Origin: Mesorhizobium intechi
Lineage (GTDB): Bacteria > Pseudomonadota > Alphaproteobacteria > Rhizobiales > Rhizobiaceae
DNA: 33,609 bases
Direction: 5' to 3'
Assembly (NCBI RefSeq): GCF_002879535.1
Contig: NZ_PNOT02000137.1
Span: 1-33,609 of the forward strand
A program made the position numbers and the translations under genes. Positions 1-8,819 of the stretch are shown here, in pieces. How positions within the stretch are numbered: position 1 is the first letter of the stretch; every line of letters begins with the position of its first letter. Below the pieces are notes generated by a model. The model had not been told where the DNA came from. It did not search any database and saw only the letters and a program-made list of their open reading frames with translations.

Positions 1-502
1 GTGCGGCGACCTGGCGGAAGGGCTTGAAATAATTGGCGATGAAGGCGGGCGAACTGGTCACCAGCAGCTTCACGTCGCGCGCCAGATGGCGCTCGGTGGC
101 GCGCAGCGCCTTGCCGAAGATGTCGTCGCGAAGCACCAGGCGGTGGATGTCGAGGCATTCATAGACAATCGGCACCGTGGCGCCGAAGGCCGACCTGGCG
201 CGGCGCGCCAGCGCCAGCATCTCCAGATTGCGCGCGATGATGAGATCGGGCCGCGGCGTGCCTTTCAGCTTCGAACCTATCGAAACCGCCGCTTTCGCCA
301 CCGCCGCCATGCGCTGGGCGAATCGGCCGTCGCGCGTCGCGCCGAGGTCGACCGGCTGCAATCCTTCGACATCGGCGATCGGGGTTGCGGTGCGGCGAAA
401 GCCCGCCAGAGTGACCCGGGCACCGCCTGTCCTGAGCATTGTGATCCGTCGGCGAACCGCCGGATCGGAAACATCGTGCACCAGGTACAAGACATGCAGC
501 AT
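1..502 (-). CDS. exoL: ExoL-like glycosyltransferase, 3' end cut off by the window edge
   Basis: The reverse strand is open from an ATG at 502-500 to the left edge, giving the first 167 codons of a glycosyltransferase. It starts MLHVLYLVHDVSDPAVRRR, the N-terminal Rossmann strand of a GT-B donor/acceptor domain, and contains IIARNLEMLALARRAR (about residues 94-109) and VYECLDIHRLVLRDD. This pattern is recalled from succinoglycan glycosyltransferase ExoL. The predicted role is adding a sugar to the undecaprenyl-linked repeat unit at the cytoplasmic membrane. It is divergent from the flippase gene, with a 187-bp intergenic region that holds two TGC-N3-GCA operator-like palindromes. The family assignment (glycosyltransferase) is firm. 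The exact ExoL orthology is inferred, and the catalytic C-terminal half is not in the window. Confidence 0.72.
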   Translation of the reverse strand, partial: MLHVLYLVHDVSDPAVRRRITMLRTGGARVTLAGFRRTATPIADVEGLQPVDLGATRDGRFAQRMAAVAKAAVSIGSKLKGTPRPDLIIARNLEMLALARRARSAFGATVPIVYECLDIHRLVLRDDIFGKALRATERHLARDVKLLVTSSPAFIANYFKPFRQVAA

Positions 503-552
503 GAAAACTCGACCGCTGTTTGAACCCACCCACAGGGATGCTAGTACAGCTC

Positions 553-569
553 TTGCTGCATCGCAACAT
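553..569. promoter_or_regulatory. Operator-like TGC-N3-GCA site 1 (exoL/flippase intergenic)
   Basis: TTGCTGCATCGCAACAT followed by a T-tract and GG. It contains CTGC-ATC-GCAAC. The same 17-mer recurs with one mismatch at 9374-9390, and the right half plus T-tract recurs upstream of exoY at 18985-18998. Seen in sequence; the binding protein is unknown. Confidence 0.4.
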
Positions 570-594
570 TTTTGGCGCGGCAATGGACATTTTC

Positions 595-609
595 TGTTGC
601 ACTGCAAAA
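595..609. promoter_or_regulatory. Operator-like TTGC-ACT-GCAA palindrome, site 2
   Basis: TGTTGCACTGCAAAA has perfect 4-bp arms around a 3-bp spacer. It lies 27 bp downstream of site 1 and 80 bp before the flippase start. The core TTGCACTGCA is repeated on the reverse strand upstream of exoQ (22761-22771). Confidence 0.4.
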
Positions 610-689
610 TTATTGCCGTAGTTTGGGGATGGCGGCGGTCGTGGATTTTCAGGGTTCGGAAATCCGCGCAAAAATCAGGAATCCTGAAT

Positions 690-2186
690 TTGGAAGCCAA
701 CCCATTCGATCCGCCGGAAGGCTCGCTGCGTAAATCGGTCGGGCGCGGCGCGGTGGTGACCGCTATGTCGCAATCGGTGCGGGTCGCGACGCAGATCATA
801 TCCGTCATTGTGCTGTCCCGGCTCTTGTCGCCGCAGGATTTCGGCGTCGTGGCGATGTGCGCGCCGGTGCTGGCCTTCATCGCGCTGTTCCAGGATTTCG
901 GCCTGACCCAGGCGACGATCCAGAAATCGGGCATCCGCCATGAGGAGGTGAACTACCTTTTCTGGATCAATGTCGCGGTCAGTGCCATCCTGGCCTGCGT
1001 GCTCGCGGGTGCGGCACCGCTGGTCGCCGCCTTCTATGGCGAGCCGCGCGTGGCCGGGCTGGTCGCAGCGTTCGGGCTGCAGATCATGGCCTATGGGCTC
1101 GGCGCCCAGCATCTGGCGCTTTTGACACGACGCATGCAGTTCGGGCGCCTGGCTGTCATCGATGTCGCCAGCGCGGTTGCCGGCCTGGTGGTGTCGATTG
1201 CCTGGACCTTCATCGACCGATCCTACTGGGCGCTGTTTGCCGGCACGCTGACCGGCGCGGTGCTGCCGACGCTGTGCTACTGGGCAAGCTCGCGCTGGCG
1301 GCCCGGCCTGCCGCGCAAGGTCGCCGGCATCGGCGAGCTGATCAATTTCGGCGCCGGAATCACCGGCTTCAACTTCGCCAATTTCTTTGCCCGCAACCTC
1401 GACAATGTGCTGATCGGCAAATACTGGGGCGAGCAGCAACTCGGCCTCTACGACCGCGCCTACAAGCTGCTTCTGTTCCCGCTCAGCCAGATCACCAATC
1501 CGCTGTCGAAGGTCATGGTGCCGGCGCTGTCCAGGCTGAAAGACGAGCCGGACCGCTACCGCAGCGCCTATCTGCGCGTCATGCCGCTGATCCTTCTGGT
1601 GGCGCTGCCCGGCGTCGCCTTCGCCACCGCAATGTCGGATGTGCTGATCCCCTTCGTGCTCGGCGAACAGTGGCGCGCCAGCGCCTCGATCTTCCTGTCG
1701 CTCGGCTTTGCCGGGCTGCTGCAGCCGCTCAACAACCCGGCGGGCTGGCTTTTCGTCAGCCAGGGCCGCTCCGGCGACTTCATGCGCTGGGGCATCATCA
1801 CCGCCGTGACCTCGGTGCTCGCCTTCGCGCTGGGCCTGCCCTATGGCGCGCTCGGCGTGGCGATCGCCTATGCGGTCAGCGAATATCTGCGCACGCCGTT
1901 CCTTTGGCTCTATGTCGGCAAGAGCGGACCGCTGCGGGCCAGCCATGTGCTGCGCGCGGCAACGCCGTTCGTGCTCGGCGCGCATCTGGCGCTGGCGGCG
2001 GTCTGGCTGATCAAGCCGATGCTGCCGCAGCAGCATGTCGTCGCCCTGGCTGGCGGCGCCATGCTTGCCTACCTTATCACCATTATCGTCGCGCTGGCCT
2101 TCGCATCCGGCCGCGAGGCCTTGCGCGAGGCCCTGAAAATGCTGCCGGCAAGACAGCCGGCGGCAACGCCGCGCGAGGCGCAATAA
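690..2186 (+). CDS. Polysaccharide flippase, Wzx/ExoT type (MOP superfamily, PST family)
   Basis: A 498-aa polytopic membrane protein expected to flip undecaprenyl-linked exopolysaccharide repeat units from the cytoplasmic to the periplasmic face. The N-terminal segment SVGRGAVVTAMSQSVRVATQ leads into IISVIVLSRLLSPQDFGVVA, the typical opening of the PST/WzxC-like flippases, and hydrophobic segments follow to the C-terminus. The length matches ExoT-like proteins (about 490 aa). The open frame extends upstream to 177, but that extension overlaps the divergent exoL-like gene. I chose TTG at 690 because AGGA (677-680) sits 9 bases ahead; ATG at 765 would cut into the conserved N-terminus. The next gene follows after 53 bp on the same strand. 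Family is secure; orthology to exoT specifically is inferred from context. Confidence 0.82.
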   Translation: MEANPFDPPEGSLRKSVGRGAVVTAMSQSVRVATQIISVIVLSRLLSPQDFGVVAMCAPVLAFIALFQDFGLTQATIQKSGIRHEEVNYLFWINVAVSAILACVLAGAAPLVAAFYGEPRVAGLVAAFGLQIMAYGLGAQHLALLTRRMQFGRLAVIDVASAVAGLVVSIAWTFIDRSYWALFAGTLTGAVLPTLCYWASSRWRPGLPRKVAGIGELINFGAGITGFNFANFFARNLDNVLIGKYWGEQQLGLYDRAYKLLLFPLSQITNPLSKVMVPALSRLKDEPDRYRSAYLRVMPLILLVALPGVAFATAMSDVLIPFVLGEQWRASASIFLSLGFAGLLQPLNNPAGWLFVSQGRSGDFMRWGIITAVTSVLAFALGLPYGALGVAIAYAVSEYLRTPFLWLYVGKSGPLRASHVLRAATPFVLGAHLALAAVWLIKPMLPQQHVVALAGGAMLAYLITIIVALAFASGREALREALKMLPARQPAATPREAQ

Positions 2187-2239
2187 TTTCGGCGCCTTTG
2201 CCGGCTACCCAATATCCACACGAACATCAGGTCTGATCC

Positions 2240-3262
2240 ATGCACTACCGATCGATCTCCGACATGAACGACACGATTGTCGGCAACCTTCACCGGCTGC
2301 CGCGCGACATCGACCTGGTGGTCGGCGTGCCCAGAAGCGGCGTGCTGGCGGCGACGCTGGTCAGTCTTGCGGCGAACATTCCGATGACCGACCTGGATTC
2401 CTTCCTGGAAGGCCGGGTCTATACGTCAGGCATCACCAAGCGGCGCGCCGCGCTCGACCGCAAGGTCTCAGACATGCGCAAGGTACTGGTGATCGACGAC
2501 AGCATCGCCGGCGGCAACGCCATGCGCGACGCCCGTGCGCGCATCAAGGCAGCCGGCATTGAGGCCGACTTCACTTTCGCCGCTGTGTTCGGGCTGCAGC
2601 CGCAGCACTCTGAAACCGACGTCGTGTTCGAGGTCGTGCCGCATCCGCGCATGTTCCAGTGGAATTTCATGCATCACAAATTCCTGGCGCAATGCTGCGT
2701 CGACATTGACGGCGTGCTGTGCCTCGATCCGACCGAGGCGGAAAACGACGACGGCCCGGCCTATGAGAAATTCCTCAGCGAAGCGCGGCCGCTTCACGCC
2801 CCGACCCACCGGATCGGCTGGCTTGTCACCAGCCGGCTGGAGAAATACCGTGCGCTGACCGAAGCTTGGCTGGCCAAGAATGGGATCGTGTACGACCAAC
2901 TGATCATGCTCGACTTGCCGAGCAAGGCGGAGCGCCAGCGGCTCGGCGCGCATGGCAGTTTCAAGGCCGATTTCTACCGCAAATCCAACGCCGTCCTGTT
3001 CATCGAAAGCGAGCATGCGCAGGCACTGAAGATCACGGAGCTGTCGGGCAAGCCGGTGCTGTGCGTCGAAACCCATATGGTGAGCTTCCCCGATGCGCTG
3101 TCGCTGCCGGCGCTCGGCCAGGCCGCGCGCAACCTGCCGGCCAGGCTGCGGCAGATCAACTCGCAGCAAGGTCGCAAGGGCGCCGCCAAGGCCCTGGCCC
3201 GCGCCCTGCTCGGCGCCCGCGGCTACGAGACGCTGAAAAGCCGGGTCAAGCGCCCGGCCTGA
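2240..3262 (+). CDS. Phosphoribosyltransferase-HAD-like fusion protein
   Basis: A 340-aa two-part protein. Residues 1-140 look like a type I phosphoribosyltransferase: VGVPRSGVLAA near 28-38 and the PRPP-binding loop VLVIDDSIAGGNAM at 82-95. Residues about 150-285 look HAD-like, opening with CVDIDGVLCLDP (D155-x-D157), followed by GWLVTSRLEKYR and later VLFIESEHAQA and KPVLCVET. Such PRTase-HAD proteins occur in polysaccharide clusters, but I know of no established substrate, so a role in making or recycling an activated sugar or nucleotide is only inference. The ATG at 2240 follows a weak CAGG. It probably shares a transcript with the flippase and converges on the GT4 gene with a 23-bp gap. 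Confidence 0.75.
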   Translation: MHYRSISDMNDTIVGNLHRLPRDIDLVVGVPRSGVLAATLVSLAANIPMTDLDSFLEGRVYTSGITKRRAALDRKVSDMRKVLVIDDSIAGGNAMRDARARIKAAGIEADFTFAAVFGLQPQHSETDVVFEVVPHPRMFQWNFMHHKFLAQCCVDIDGVLCLDPTEAENDDGPAYEKFLSEARPLHAPTHRIGWLVTSRLEKYRALTEAWLAKNGIVYDQLIMLDLPSKAERQRLGAHGSFKADFYRKSNAVLFIESEHAQALKITELSGKPVLCVETHMVSFPDALSLPALGQAARNLPARLRQINSQQGRKGAAKALARALLGARGYETLKSRVKRPA

Positions 3263-3285
3263 TCGGCTGGCTTCCTGAGCGCTGG

Positions 3286-4365
3286 CTACGCCGCCTGGCG
3301 CGCCCGCTGCTGAACCGCCCTGTCCAGGATCGAGAAGAAGGTGACGAACTGGCGGTCCGGGTCGAGCTCCGCACGCGCCGCGAAGCCGCGCGCGAGGTTT
3401 GAAACCCGTTCATATTCCTTGTTGTCGTTCCACAGCTGCCTGACAGCCGCGACCCAGTCGATGAGCGGAGCATCGTAGTCGAGTACCGTGCCGCCGGGGC
3501 CGATGGCTTCGGGCAGGCCACCGCGCCGCGAGCCGACGACCGGGATGCCGCTGCAATGAGCCTCGGACGCGACGCGGCCCCAGGCCTCCTCCCATTTCGA
3601 GGGCGCAAGCAGGATCCTGGTGCGGCCATAGACCGTCTTCATGTCGTTGGTGCGGCTCTCCAGCGTGACATTGCCGAGCGGCGCGATCGTTTGCTCGATG
3701 CGCGCGCGGTGGTCGTCTTCCAGCTTCCAGCTTTCGACGAACAGGAACGGGATTTCCGGGCAGCCGCCGGCGATGCGGACCGCCAGTTCGAAGCCCTTTT
3801 CCTCATAGGGGTTGATCAGCGTGACGAACTGGCCAGTGGTCGGCGTGCTGTACTGCGTCGGGTTGATGGTCGGCGGGATCACTGTCGCCTCGATGCCGAA
3901 TTCCCTCTTGTAAGTGCGCGCGGTGAATTCTGAATTGGCGATGTAGAGTGCGGAACCCAGTTCGCGCAAATCGCCGCCCAACTCGTGGAACTCGACATTT
4001 CTGAGATAGACGACCAGCGGCACGCCCTCGGCCTTCAGCGCTTTGCCGAGGGGGACCGATTTGTGGCACTGAACCACCGCCACATCCGGCCTCAGTTTCT
4101 CGACGGCAAAACCCGCTGCTTCCCAGGGAAACCACGCCCGGATCACCGGGTAGCCGGGAAAACTGTCGACGACCGCCGGCTGGCGCAACAGCTTCATCTT
4201 GGCACGCGCCTTCAGGCCGAAGACGCCGTCGCCGAAGAGGGCGGCAAGCACCGCGGCCTCATGTCCGTGTTCGATCAGCTGTTCGGCCAGATGATGCGTG
4301 CTCGACTGAACGCCGCCGCTGAACTCCGGCGGGTAGCCGTTGCCGCCTGCAAAAAGAACTTTCAT
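3286..4365 (-). CDS. Glycosyltransferase family 4 (GT-B fold)
   Basis: A 359-aa protein with the GT-B layout. The N-terminal acceptor domain opens MKVLFAGGNGYPPEFSGGVQ, which includes the GGV loop common in GT4. The C-terminal nucleotide-sugar domain carries LLAPSKWEEAWGRVASEA, with the E-x7-E-type retaining-GT4 motif, then GIPVVGSRRGGLPEAIG. The expected role is transfer of a sugar from an NDP-sugar to the exopolysaccharide lipid-linked intermediate on the cytosolic side. I chose ATG at 4365 over the longer frame because an AGGAG lies about 10 bases upstream and the protein then starts directly at the first beta-strand. It is last in a leftward series with the GMC pair and UDP-glucose dehydrogenase upstream. 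The donor and linkage cannot be read from sequence. Confidence 0.85.
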   Translation of the reverse strand: MKVLFAGGNGYPPEFSGGVQSSTHHLAEQLIEHGHEAAVLAALFGDGVFGLKARAKMKLLRQPAVVDSFPGYPVIRAWFPWEAAGFAVEKLRPDVAVVQCHKSVPLGKALKAEGVPLVVYLRNVEFHELGGDLRELGSALYIANSEFTARTYKREFGIEATVIPPTINPTQYSTPTTGQFVTLINPYEEKGFELAVRIAGGCPEIPFLFVESWKLEDDHRARIEQTIAPLGNVTLESRTNDMKTVYGRTRILLAPSKWEEAWGRVASEAHCSGIPVVGSRRGGLPEAIGPGGTVLDYDAPLIDWVAAVRQLWNDNKEYERVSNLARGFAARAELDPDRQFVTFFSILDRAVQQRARQAA

Positions 4366-4430
4366 GGTCGTGGCTCCTGTCTTCTGGCGTTTGATTCCCG
4401 CGACCGGTGATGAGCCGTGTCGAAGGCGCC

Positions 4431-4880
4431 TCACGCGCTCTTTGGCGGGTCAAGCGTCGCGAACGGATTGGTACATGAGTGCCATCCAGTGAACTGGATT
4501 GGATCGCCAGGCGAACCGCGCCAGGCGTAGTCCGTCAGCATATGGAATTCGGCGATGACCCAGCGGTCGAAACGTATCAGATCTTGCCGCTTTTCATGGG
4601 GCAGCAGACGGCGGACGGCGCCCAATTTGAGCTCCTCGACCAGAGTGACCGCGTCGCTCAATTTCTCGCTTGGAAAGATCCAGGGATTGCGGTTGCGGAA
4701 CTCCAGCACGAACTGCTGCAGGTGCTCGATGCGCATGTTCAGCCTGCCGAGATATTTTTCCAGCGTGACGCGGACCAGATCCTCGTCCGAAAACGAGGAG
4801 ACGGCGGCGTAGGCAACGCCCGTCGAGGCAACGCCACCCGCCAGGATGGCCAGTGCCGAACGCCGTGTGACTTCAATCAT
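4431..4880 (-). CDS. Small Tat-signal partner subunit of the adjacent GMC oxidoreductase
   Basis: A 149-aa protein beginning MIEVTRRSALAILAGGVAS, a twin-arginine (TRRSAL) plus hydrophobic stretch typical of a Tat export signal. The mature part has FSDEDLVRVTLEKYLG and ends with an aromatic-rich tail. The layout resembles the small gamma subunits that escort GMC flavodehydrogenases (gluconate 2-dehydrogenase subunit 3-like) through the Tat system. It starts 12 bp after the GMC stop with a GGAG ahead of ATG 4880, so the two are surely co-transcribed. Inference: it carries the signal-less GMC subunit to the periplasm. The family link rests on layout and context rather than a strong motif. Confidence 0.6.
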   Translation of the reverse strand: MIEVTRRSALAILAGGVASTGVAYAAVSSFSDEDLVRVTLEKYLGRLNMRIEHLQQFVLEFRNRNPWIFPSEKLSDAVTLVEELKLGAVRRLLPHEKRQDLIRFDRWVIAEFHMLTDYAWRGSPGDPIQFTGWHSCTNPFATLDPPKSA

Positions 4881-4892
4881 CGGCCGCTCCTC

Positions 4893-6335
4893 TCACGCAA
4901 TCCGGCTCGCCGCCCGCAGGGACAAAGCCGCCGCGGTCAGGCTTGGGTTGGCGCAGGAGCAGCTCGGATAGGTGCTGGTGCCGACGACAACCAGGTTTCT
5001 CGACCGGTGATGGATCATGTTGCTGTCGATCACCGAATCAGCCGGGCTGGTACCCATCCTCAACGTACCCTGGACATGCGATTCCGTTGGCCGGATGCCG
5101 CGGTCGAAGAGCCGTTCGACCGGCAGCGGGGCAAGCAGCGCCGGCAATTTGTCCAGCGCCCGGGCCATGCCCTTGACCGCATAGTCCGACGGCGCCTTGA
5201 AGGAGACGAAGGCATTGTCGTCCTTGTCGAGGGTGACGAAGTTCTCGTGATCGAGCAGGTTTTCGGTGACCACGACCAGCGGCAGCGTCTGGCGCAACCG
5301 CCCCTGCTCGGCGCGCATCCCGTGCTGCCAGCGGTTTTCGAAATAGACCAGTGCCGCCGCATGCTCGGACCGGTGCGGACCGTCATAGAGGCCAAAATTC
5401 AAGCCGGTGGTGATGGTGCTGCCGTCGAAATTGTCGACGCCGTCGAGATAGACCTCGAAATTCCAGCCATAGGATTCATGCAGGCCGCGCCCGACGAATT
5501 CGTCTCCCAGGCCAGAGCGCAGCATGATCGCCGCGCTCTGGATGGCGTTGGCGCCGAGAATGAAGAGGTCACCGCTGACCTGATACTCCTTGCCGCCATG
5601 AACGAAGGTGACCGAGCGAACCGTGCCGCCGACCTGATCGAGCCTGCGCACTTCCGCGCCGAGGCAGACGGAAACGTCGGGATGCTCGAAGACATGCATC
5701 AGGCCATTGTTGGCCGTGAATTTCGCGTCGACCGGGCACAGCCAGCAGCGCAGATTGGCACAGCATGAGGTGCGCTGCGCGGTCGGGACCCTGGCGCGGG
5801 CGGTCGGCATGACGAAGTGCTGGTCGGGCTGGGCCGCCTTCATCATCTTGTCCGGCGTCGACATGCGATGCGGCGGTTGCGGAAACGGTTTCGAGCGCGG
5901 CAGCATCGCCGCCATGTCGGGATCGCCGGAGATCGACATGATCTCTTCGGCATCGCAGTAGAAAGGCTCAACATCGTCATAGCTGATCGGCCAGTCATTG
6001 CCGATGCCATAAGTGCTTTTCAGCCGGAAGTCATTGGGATGGAACCTCGGCGTTTGCGCGAACCAGCAGTTGGTCCCGCCACCCAGTCCGATCGTGTAGT
6101 TCCAAGGCTTGTCGGAGTTGGTCTTGTAGGTGGACTCGTCGTCGATGTCGGTGTTGGCGTTCTGGCCGAGCTGCCATTCATGCGTGTTGTGCCGACCCCA
6201 TTCCAGGATCAGGATGCGCGCCTTACGCCGCCTGGCGAACTCGTGCAGGAAGAAGGCCGAACCGAAACCGGAACCGATCGCGATGAGATCGAAATGATCC
6301 TTGGTGATTTGCTCTGGCTTTACGTCCAGCACCAT
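4893..6335 (-). CDS. GMC-family FAD-dependent oxidoreductase, large subunit
   Basis: A 480-aa flavoprotein. The FAD dinucleotide fold is visible as FDLIAIGSGFGSAFFLHEFA (GSGFGS at 21-26) and the GMC C-terminal domain as SHVQGTLRMG (H420) and ANPSLTAAAL (N463), the usual His/Asn catalytic pair region. Cys pairs (CCANLRCWLC mid-protein, CSC near the end) are notable and could hold a disulfide or cofactor. There is no signal peptide; the next gene supplies a Tat signal. It probably oxidises a sugar or sugar alcohol in the periplasm, or an oligosaccharide of the exopolysaccharide pathway, but the substrate is unknown. ATG 6335 was chosen because AAGGAG precedes it; the longer frame to 6464 would overlap the UDP-glucose dehydrogenase gene. 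Confidence 0.8.
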   Translation of the reverse strand: MVLDVKPEQITKDHFDLIAIGSGFGSAFFLHEFARRRKARILILEWGRHNTHEWQLGQNANTDIDDESTYKTNSDKPWNYTIGLGGGTNCWFAQTPRFHPNDFRLKSTYGIGNDWPISYDDVEPFYCDAEEIMSISGDPDMAAMLPRSKPFPQPPHRMSTPDKMMKAAQPDQHFVMPTARARVPTAQRTSCCANLRCWLCPVDAKFTANNGLMHVFEHPDVSVCLGAEVRRLDQVGGTVRSVTFVHGGKEYQVSGDLFILGANAIQSAAIMLRSGLGDEFVGRGLHESYGWNFEVYLDGVDNFDGSTITTGLNFGLYDGPHRSEHAAALVYFENRWQHGMRAEQGRLRQTLPLVVVTENLLDHENFVTLDKDDNAFVSFKAPSDYAVKGMARALDKLPALLAPLPVERLFDRGIRPTESHVQGTLRMGTSPADSVIDSNMIHHRSRNLVVVGTSTYPSCSCANPSLTAAALSLRAASRIA

Positions 6336-6399
6336 CAGCCGCAACTCCTTTCCGCGCCGGGTGCGTGTGCTAAATTCCGCTTGCTTGAAGCGCACGCTC

Positions 6400-7731
6400 T
6401 CATGCCGCCATTCTGCCGATGGAGTGATATTCGATGCCGTGGCGCGCCACGACCTTGGGGTCATAGAGGTTGCGGCCGTCGAAGATGACCGGCGTGGTCA
6501 GCGCGTCCTTCAACGCGTCGAAGGACGGGGCGCGAAAACTCTTCCATTCGGTGGCGATGAGCAGCGCATCGGCGCCGCGCAAGGCCGCTTCCTTGGTGCC
6601 GCACAGCAGCAGGTCGTCGCGCAGGCCGTAAATGGCCTGGCATTCTTGCATCGCTTCGGGATCATAAGCCTGCACGGTCGCGCCGGCCTTCCACAGCGCT
6701 TCCATCAGGACACGCGCCGGTGCCTCGCGCATATCGTCGGTATTGGGCTTGAAAGCCAGGCCCCACAGCGCAAAGGTCTTGCCCTTGAGATTGCCCTTGA
6801 AATAGCGGTTCACCTTGTCGAACAGCACGGATTTCTGGTCATTATTGCGTTCCTCGACGGCGCGCAGCAGCTTGGCGTCGAACTTGACACCCTCGGCGGT
6901 CTTGATCAGGGCGCGGACGTCCTTGGGAAAACACGAGCCGCCATAGCCGAGACCCGGATAGATGAAGTGGTAGCCGATGCGCGGATCGCTGCCGATGCCC
7001 TTGCGCACCTCCTCGATGTCGGCTCCCAGCTGCTCGGCCAGATTGGCCATCTCGTTCATGAAGCTGATCTTGGTGGCCAGCATGCAGTTGGCGGCGTATT
7101 TGGTGAATTCGGCGCTGCGCACGTCCATCACGATCATCTTTTCGTGGTTGCGGTTGAAGGGCGCGTAAAGCTCTCGCATCACCGCCTCGGTCTCCTCGCT
7201 CGAGGTGCCGACGATGATACGGTCGGGCTTCATGCAGTCGGCGACGGCAGAGCCTTCCTTAAGGAATTCGGGATTGGACGCGACGTCGAAGGCAAGGTCC
7301 GCACGCCCTCTCTTCTTCAGCGTTTCGGCGATCCTGGCTTTCACCTTTTCGCAGGTGCCGACCGGCACGGTCGACTTGCCGACGACGATCTTGGCGCTAT
7401 CCATCTCGCGGCCGATGGTCTCGGCGACCGCCAGCACATATTTGAGGTCGGCCGAGCCGTCCTCGCCGGGCGGCGTGCCGACCGCGATCATCTGGATTTC
7501 ACCGTGCCGGACGGCGGCGGCGGCATCGGTGGTGAATTTGATGCGGCCGGCGGCGTGATTCTCCCTGACGATGCTTTCGAGGCCCGGCTCGAAGATCGGG
7601 ACGAAGCCCTGGTTGAGGCGTTCCACCTTGCCTTCGTCGATGTCGACGCAAACCACCTGGTGGCCAACCTCGGCAAGCACCGCCGCCTGCACGAGGCCGA
7701 CATAGCCAATTCCAAACACCGTCAAGTTCAT
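6400..7731 (-). CDS. ugd: UDP-glucose 6-dehydrogenase
   Basis: A 443-aa cytosolic NAD-dependent enzyme that oxidises UDP-glucose twice to UDP-glucuronate, the donor of uronic acid in acidic polysaccharides. The start [20 protein letters not shown] holds the NAD-binding GxGxxG (GIGYVG), followed by the acidic end of beta-2 (CVDID). The conserved GKSTVPVGT is at 118-126, the [10 protein letters not shown] loop at 151-160 and the catalytic cysteine in YGGSCFPKD is C267. Length and motif order fit the family exactly. It lies 64 bp upstream of the GMC gene and 50 bp downstream of exoK on the same strand. Rhizobial homologs are sometimes called rkpK. Its presence suggests that the polymer made here contains glucuronate or galacturonate. 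Confidence 0.94.
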   Translation of the reverse strand: MNLTVFGIGYVGLVQAAVLAEVGHQVVCVDIDEGKVERLNQGFVPIFEPGLESIVRENHAAGRIKFTTDAAAAVRHGEIQMIAVGTPPGEDGSADLKYVLAVAETIGREMDSAKIVVGKSTVPVGTCEKVKARIAETLKKRGRADLAFDVASNPEFLKEGSAVADCMKPDRIIVGTSSEETEAVMRELYAPFNRNHEKMIVMDVRSAEFTKYAANCMLATKISFMNEMANLAEQLGADIEEVRKGIGSDPRIGYHFIYPGLGYGGSCFPKDVRALIKTAEGVKFDAKLLRAVEERNNDQKSVLFDKVNRYFKGNLKGKTFALWGLAFKPNTDDMREAPARVLMEALWKAGATVQAYDPEAMQECQAIYGLRDDLLLCGTKEAALRGADALLIATEWKSFRAPSFDALKDALTTPVIFDGRNLYDPKVVARHGIEYHSIGRMAA

Positions 7732-7781
7732 TCGGTTTCATTCCCATCCATGGCAGCGACCCGTTCTTTGGCGCGGCCGGT

Positions 7782-8663
7782 TCAATTCGTCTTTCCCAAC
7801 TCTTTTACGCTGCATACGAGCGATTCCGGAAACTGGCATGGCTCGCCGAGCGCGGTGAAGGCAACGCGTTCGACCTGCAGCGAAAGCTTGCGGCCCGGAT
7901 CCGCGAAGGCGCCCATCCAGCCCTTCATGGTGTCGCTGCCCCAAAGGCTGAAGAAGATCTTCTGCGCATGGCTGGGCAGCTTCGCCGGATCGGTGATGGT
8001 GTTGACCAGCTGGCCGTTGACGTACCAGTGCAAACTGTCCTTCTCCCAGACGAAGGCGTAGTCGTTGAAGGCCTTGTCGGTGCCGCCCGGCACCTCGATC
8101 AGTTTCTCGTTCTTGCCCTTGCCGTCGATATAGGCGTTGACCTGCACCTTGGAGGTGTCCTTGGTCAGGATCTCGAAATCGATCTCGTCCCAGGGCTGCT
8201 TGTCCGATGGGCCGATATAGGTGAAGAAGGCGGCGTTGAGGCCGGAGCCGGTGTCGGTCTTCAGCCGCGCCTCATAGGTGCCGTAACCAAAGCGCTGCTT
8301 GGTCTGGATCTCGCCGCAGGCAAACTCGCGATCCTTCAGCTTCTGCTTTTCGAAGCCAAGCGACAGCACACCGTCTGAGAGCTCGACCAGCCCCTTGGAC
8401 CAGGTGCAATTCTGGTGGCTGCCGTTGCTCCAGCCGTCGGACACATACCAGCGAGACTTGTCGAAGCTCTTGAAATCATCGACGAAGGAGGGAGCGGACT
8501 GGATATCCTGCGCATGGGAGGGAGCCGCAAAAAGGCTGCACACAGCAGCCAGCAGCAATCCCCCGATCAAGCCCAACCGCCACAGGTCGGCTTGCCGGGT
8601 CTCATGCGCGACGGAGGTTGCGTCAATTGCTGTCGTGGACGTGGTTTTCGGATCCGAATTCAT
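7782..8663 (-). CDS. exoK: ExoK-like endo-beta-glycanase (GH16), secreted
   Basis: A 293-aa glycoside hydrolase family 16 protein. A cytosolic stretch of about 28 residues precedes a hydrophobic segment LGLIGGLLLAAVCSLFAA and a plausible signal-peptidase site at PSHAQ (about residue 51). The catalytic signature WDEIDFE has nucleophile E160, D162 and acid/base E164. The conserved ACGEIQTKQRFGYGTYEARLK strand region precedes it. ExoK of Sinorhizobium cleaves nascent succinoglycan to set polymer length; the same role is inferred here. ATG 8663 follows AAGGTGA at good spacing. Upstream lies a 156-bp gap with a short tandem duplication. The subfamily call to ExoK rests on context and overall resemblance; the GH16 call is secure. 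Confidence 0.88.
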   Translation of the reverse strand: MNSDPKTTSTTAIDATSVAHETRQADLWRLGLIGGLLLAAVCSLFAAPSHAQDIQSAPSFVDDFKSFDKSRWYVSDGWSNGSHQNCTWSKGLVELSDGVLSLGFEKQKLKDREFACGEIQTKQRFGYGTYEARLKTDTGSGLNAAFFTYIGPSDKQPWDEIDFEILTKDTSKVQVNAYIDGKGKNEKLIEVPGGTDKAFNDYAFVWEKDSLHWYVNGQLVNTITDPAKLPSHAQKIFFSLWGSDTMKGWMGAFADPGRKLSLQVERVAFTALGEPCQFPESLVCSVKELGKTN

Positions 8664-8776
8664 ACCAAACTCACCTTTGTGCTGTGCGTCCCCAACCCAA
8701 CGTCGACGTTTGAACCGCTTCCAAACGGGCCAACCTTGGCCTCCTTCTCGCCCCCCCGGAAATCCCTCTCCTGTCC

Positions 8777-8814
8777 TGCATCATGCCTTCGAGGCTTGCA
8801 TCATGCCTTTGAAG
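8777..8814. repeat. Short tandem duplication, two 18-bp units with period 20
   Basis: The 18-mer starting TGCATCATGCCTT at 8777 recurs at 8797 with two transitions (CGAGG versus TGAAG). It sits between the coiled-coil gene stop and exoK. No function is evident. Confidence 0.5.
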
Positions 8815-8819
8815 TAGTC

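Noticed and set aside
675..2183. 502-codon antisense frame over the flippase gene
   Set aside because: Low-complexity Arg/Gln/Glu/His-rich product typical of a shadow frame; the forward strand encodes a clear membrane flippase.
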